A stretch of 26,545 bases of DNA from NCBI GenBank assembly GCA_937967325.1, contig CALBSQ010000199.1:1-26545 (forward strand). The letters are read 5' to 3'. Numbering within the stretch: position 1 is the stretch's first letter; every line of letters begins with the position of its first letter. The notes under the pieces were generated by a model, which searched no databases, had not been told where the DNA came from, and saw nothing but the letters and a program-made list of their open reading frames with translations. Positions 25,828 to 26,545 of the stretch are shown in pieces. The position numbers and the translations under genes were made by a program. Origin of the DNA: an uncultured Chloroflexota bacterium. GTDB lineage: Bacteria > Chloroflexota > UBA4733.

Positions 25828-25850
25828 CGGTGGATTCCTCCTCTTGCAAC

Positions 25851-25914
25851 GTGCGGGGAGGCGCACGCCGAGGAAGTCACCGGACTAGGTCAGACGCGGC
25901 TCCTGGGCGTGCGC
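25851..25914 (-). promoter_or_regulatory. Alternative hairpins between leader ORF and transporter RBS
   Basis: GCGCACGCC inside the leader ORF (25906-25914) can pair perfectly over 9 bp with GGCGTGCGC (25861-25869). The same downstream strand can instead fold locally as GTGCG-CCTCCC-CGCAC (25851-25866). CCTCC near its edge is complementary to the GGAGG of the transporter's ribosome site. A ribosome on the leader ORF would block the first pairing, so translation of the leader could decide which fold forms. Confidence 0.45.
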
Positions 25915-25949
25915 GAAGAAGAGCGAACAGGTCTACACCCAGGTTTCAT
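25890..25949 (-). CDS. Pro/Arg-rich leader peptide between riboswitch and transporter gene
   Basis: The 19-codon ORF MKPGCRPVRSSSRTPRSRV starts at ATG 25949 and stops at TGA 25890-25892. AAGGAGG (25955-25961, minus) stands 5 nt before the ATG, a strong ribosome site. It contains three Pro and five Arg codons and lies in the transcript 97 nt after the M-box and 62 nt before the transporter ATG. Its position and composition resemble MgtL, the proline-containing leader peptide of the Salmonella mgtA Mg2+ transporter, although the sequences are not alike. The segment also contains one strand of an alternative hairpin. Translation is inferred from the ribosome site alone. Confidence 0.6.
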   Translation of the reverse strand: MKPGCRPVRSSSRTPRSRV

Positions 25950-26048
25950 GCCGCCCTCCTTCCGCCGCGCCCACTGCCGTCGGACCATAGGCAGAGGTGA
26001 CGCCGGATGGGCGTCCAGCTTCACCGGGCGCCAAGCGGCACTCCCGAT

Positions 26049-26218
26049 GCACCCCTACTCGTCGAGCTTTGGCGCGGCACGGCGTAGCGCCCCGCTTGCC
26101 GGGGCGAGCCACTTGGAGTCACCCCTTAAGCCGGGGTGACCTGTCCTGACCTGGGGCGTCTCTCGACGTTCGAGGTCAGTGGCCTCTGTCCGTACCGCCG
26201 CCTCACCGAACGAGGTGC
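26049..26218 (-). promoter_or_regulatory. M-box (ykoK) Mg2+ riboswitch
   Basis: The minus-strand leader matches the M-box consensus in order: CGTTCGGTGAGGC, GGACAGAGGCCACTGACC, AACGTCGAGAGACGCC, CAGGTCAGGACAGG, GTGACTCCAAGTGGCT and AAAGCTCGACGAG. P1 closes as GCACCTC (26212-26218) with GGGGTGC (26049-26055), giving a 170-nt aptamer, the usual size. M-boxes bind several Mg2+ ions and turn off Mg2+ importer genes when magnesium is plentiful. No U-run terminator follows. A GC-rich hairpin lies just downstream (about 25990-26022), so control may act through Rho or translation. Confidence 0.92.
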
Positions 26219-26235
26219 GACTGGCTTCTAGCGAG

Positions 26236-26265
26236 AATATAACGCTGCCGCGCCGCGGTTGTCAA
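26236..26265 (-). promoter_or_regulatory. Sigma-70 promoter of the M-box/transporter transcript
   Basis: On the minus strand, TTGACA (26260-26265), 18 bp and TATATT (26236-26241) form a near-consensus promoter. The expected start near 26229 lies about 10 nt before the riboswitch and about 400 nt before the transporter ATG. Copy 2 of the MITE-like element ends 28 bp upstream of the -35 box. Confidence 0.8.
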
Positions 26266-26293
26266 CACCGGATGTCGTCAGAACAGTGCCGAT

Positions 26294-26450
26294 GCCGGGG
26301 CGGGGACTGCGGTCCGCCGCCAGAGCACGCGACTGCCGTCGGGACAGAGGGCAAGCGCGCGTCCAAACAAGGTAGCCGTTTTCTCCTCCAGAGCCGTTCG
26401 ATGCACCGCAGTGCCGGACTCTGGCGGCGGACCGCAGTCCCCGCCCCGGC
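26294..26450. repeat. MITE-like palindromic element, copy 2
   Basis: Perfect 32-bp inverted repeats (26294-26325 and 26419-26450), starting GCCGGGGCGGGGACTGCGGT, surround a 93-bp centre. Arms and centre are related to copy 1 at 20825-20979, with copy 2 lying in the opposite orientation and of nearly the same length (157 versus 155 bp). It occupies the gap between a minus-strand gene end (26475) and the riboswitch promoter. Confidence 0.85.
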
Positions 26451-26474
26451 GCCACCTGACAAACAGACCCCTTC

Positions 26475-26545
26475 CTAAAACTGCCGACGTCCGACGATCT
26501 CCCAGAGCTCGTCGAGCTGTGTGAGTTGTTCTGGCGTCAAGGCGA
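26475..26545 (-). CDS. 3' end of an unidentified minus-strand gene (partial)
   Basis: The minus strand is open from the window edge to TAG at 26475-26477, reading ...ALTPEQLTQLDELWEIVGRRQF. Helical, charged composition and natural codon use make it look like a true C-terminus. Only 22 codons are visible, too few to name a family. Confidence 0.45.
   Translation of the reverse strand, partial: ALTPEQLTQLDELWEIVGRRQF

Noticed and set aside
24889..26139. 416-codon plus-strand frame across the transporter 5' end and its leader
   Set aside because: It is antisense to the NRAMP membrane helices and to the riboswitch; the His/Asp/Gln-rich product is typical of shadow frames.

Overview
The window is a GC-rich bacterial chromosome segment. 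Housekeeping gene content (tig-clpP-clpX cluster, aroA, ftsH, lepA), a Uma2-family protein with a coiled-coil tail, many GTG/TTG starts with strong AGGAGG-type ribosome binding sites, and dispersed palindromic TAGGGGC-type repeats suggest a Chloroflexota-like (Thermomicrobia or relative) genome. That assignment is inference; there is no rRNA gene here to settle it.

Layout. 1-1503: 3' part of an ABC exporter. 1528-3912 (minus): a Uma2-family protein and an AAA ATPase with a nuclease-like C-terminus, the latter behind a striking AT-rich palindromic promoter/operator. 4042-6120 (minus): FtsH, divergent from a three-gene catabolic operon (6255-10005, plus): FGGY sugar kinase, SelA/DgaE-like PLP enzyme and metal-dependent amidohydrolase, with GTGA overlaps. 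10002-10965 (minus): decaying remains of a sugar ABC permease and a coupled small membrane protein, both frameshifted. 11082-11328: tRNA-Leu(UAG), tRNA-Gly(GCC) and a terminator. 11421-14813: tig-clpP-clpX. 15023-16321: aroA. 16531-18000: a sugar-binding lipoprotein without a transporter partner. 18031-19657: a solitary AbrB-type antitoxin, a relic of another sugar-binding protein under a near-perfect sigma-70 promoter, and a FadR/GntR-type regulator whose own upstream region carries a second copy of the same promoter-operator. 19730-23520 (minus): PLD-family lipoprotein, LepA and a DedA membrane protein. 23698-24006: a chagasin-like (I42) protease inhibitor. 24169-26265 (minus): an NRAMP-superfamily transporter with its full regulatory leader. 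The last 70 bases hold the 3' end of another minus-strand gene.

The most interesting system is the last one. From a TTGACA/TATATT promoter, a roughly 400-nt leader reads first through an M-box (ykoK) magnesium riboswitch, then through a 19-codon Pro/Arg-rich leader ORF with a perfect Shine-Dalgarno sequence, then through mutually exclusive hairpins next to the ribosome site of the transporter gene. The transporter lacks the canonical DPGN and MPH metal-binding motifs of Mn/Fe NRAMPs. Together this argues for an NRAMP-related magnesium importer under two-layer (riboswitch plus leader peptide) control.

A second theme is decay and mobile repeats. There are two copies of a ~156-bp palindromic MITE-like element (20825-20979 and 26294-26450), two perfect long inverted repeats of a TAGGGGC family (14870-14945 and 24058-24167), and at least three broken ABC-transporter-related genes.
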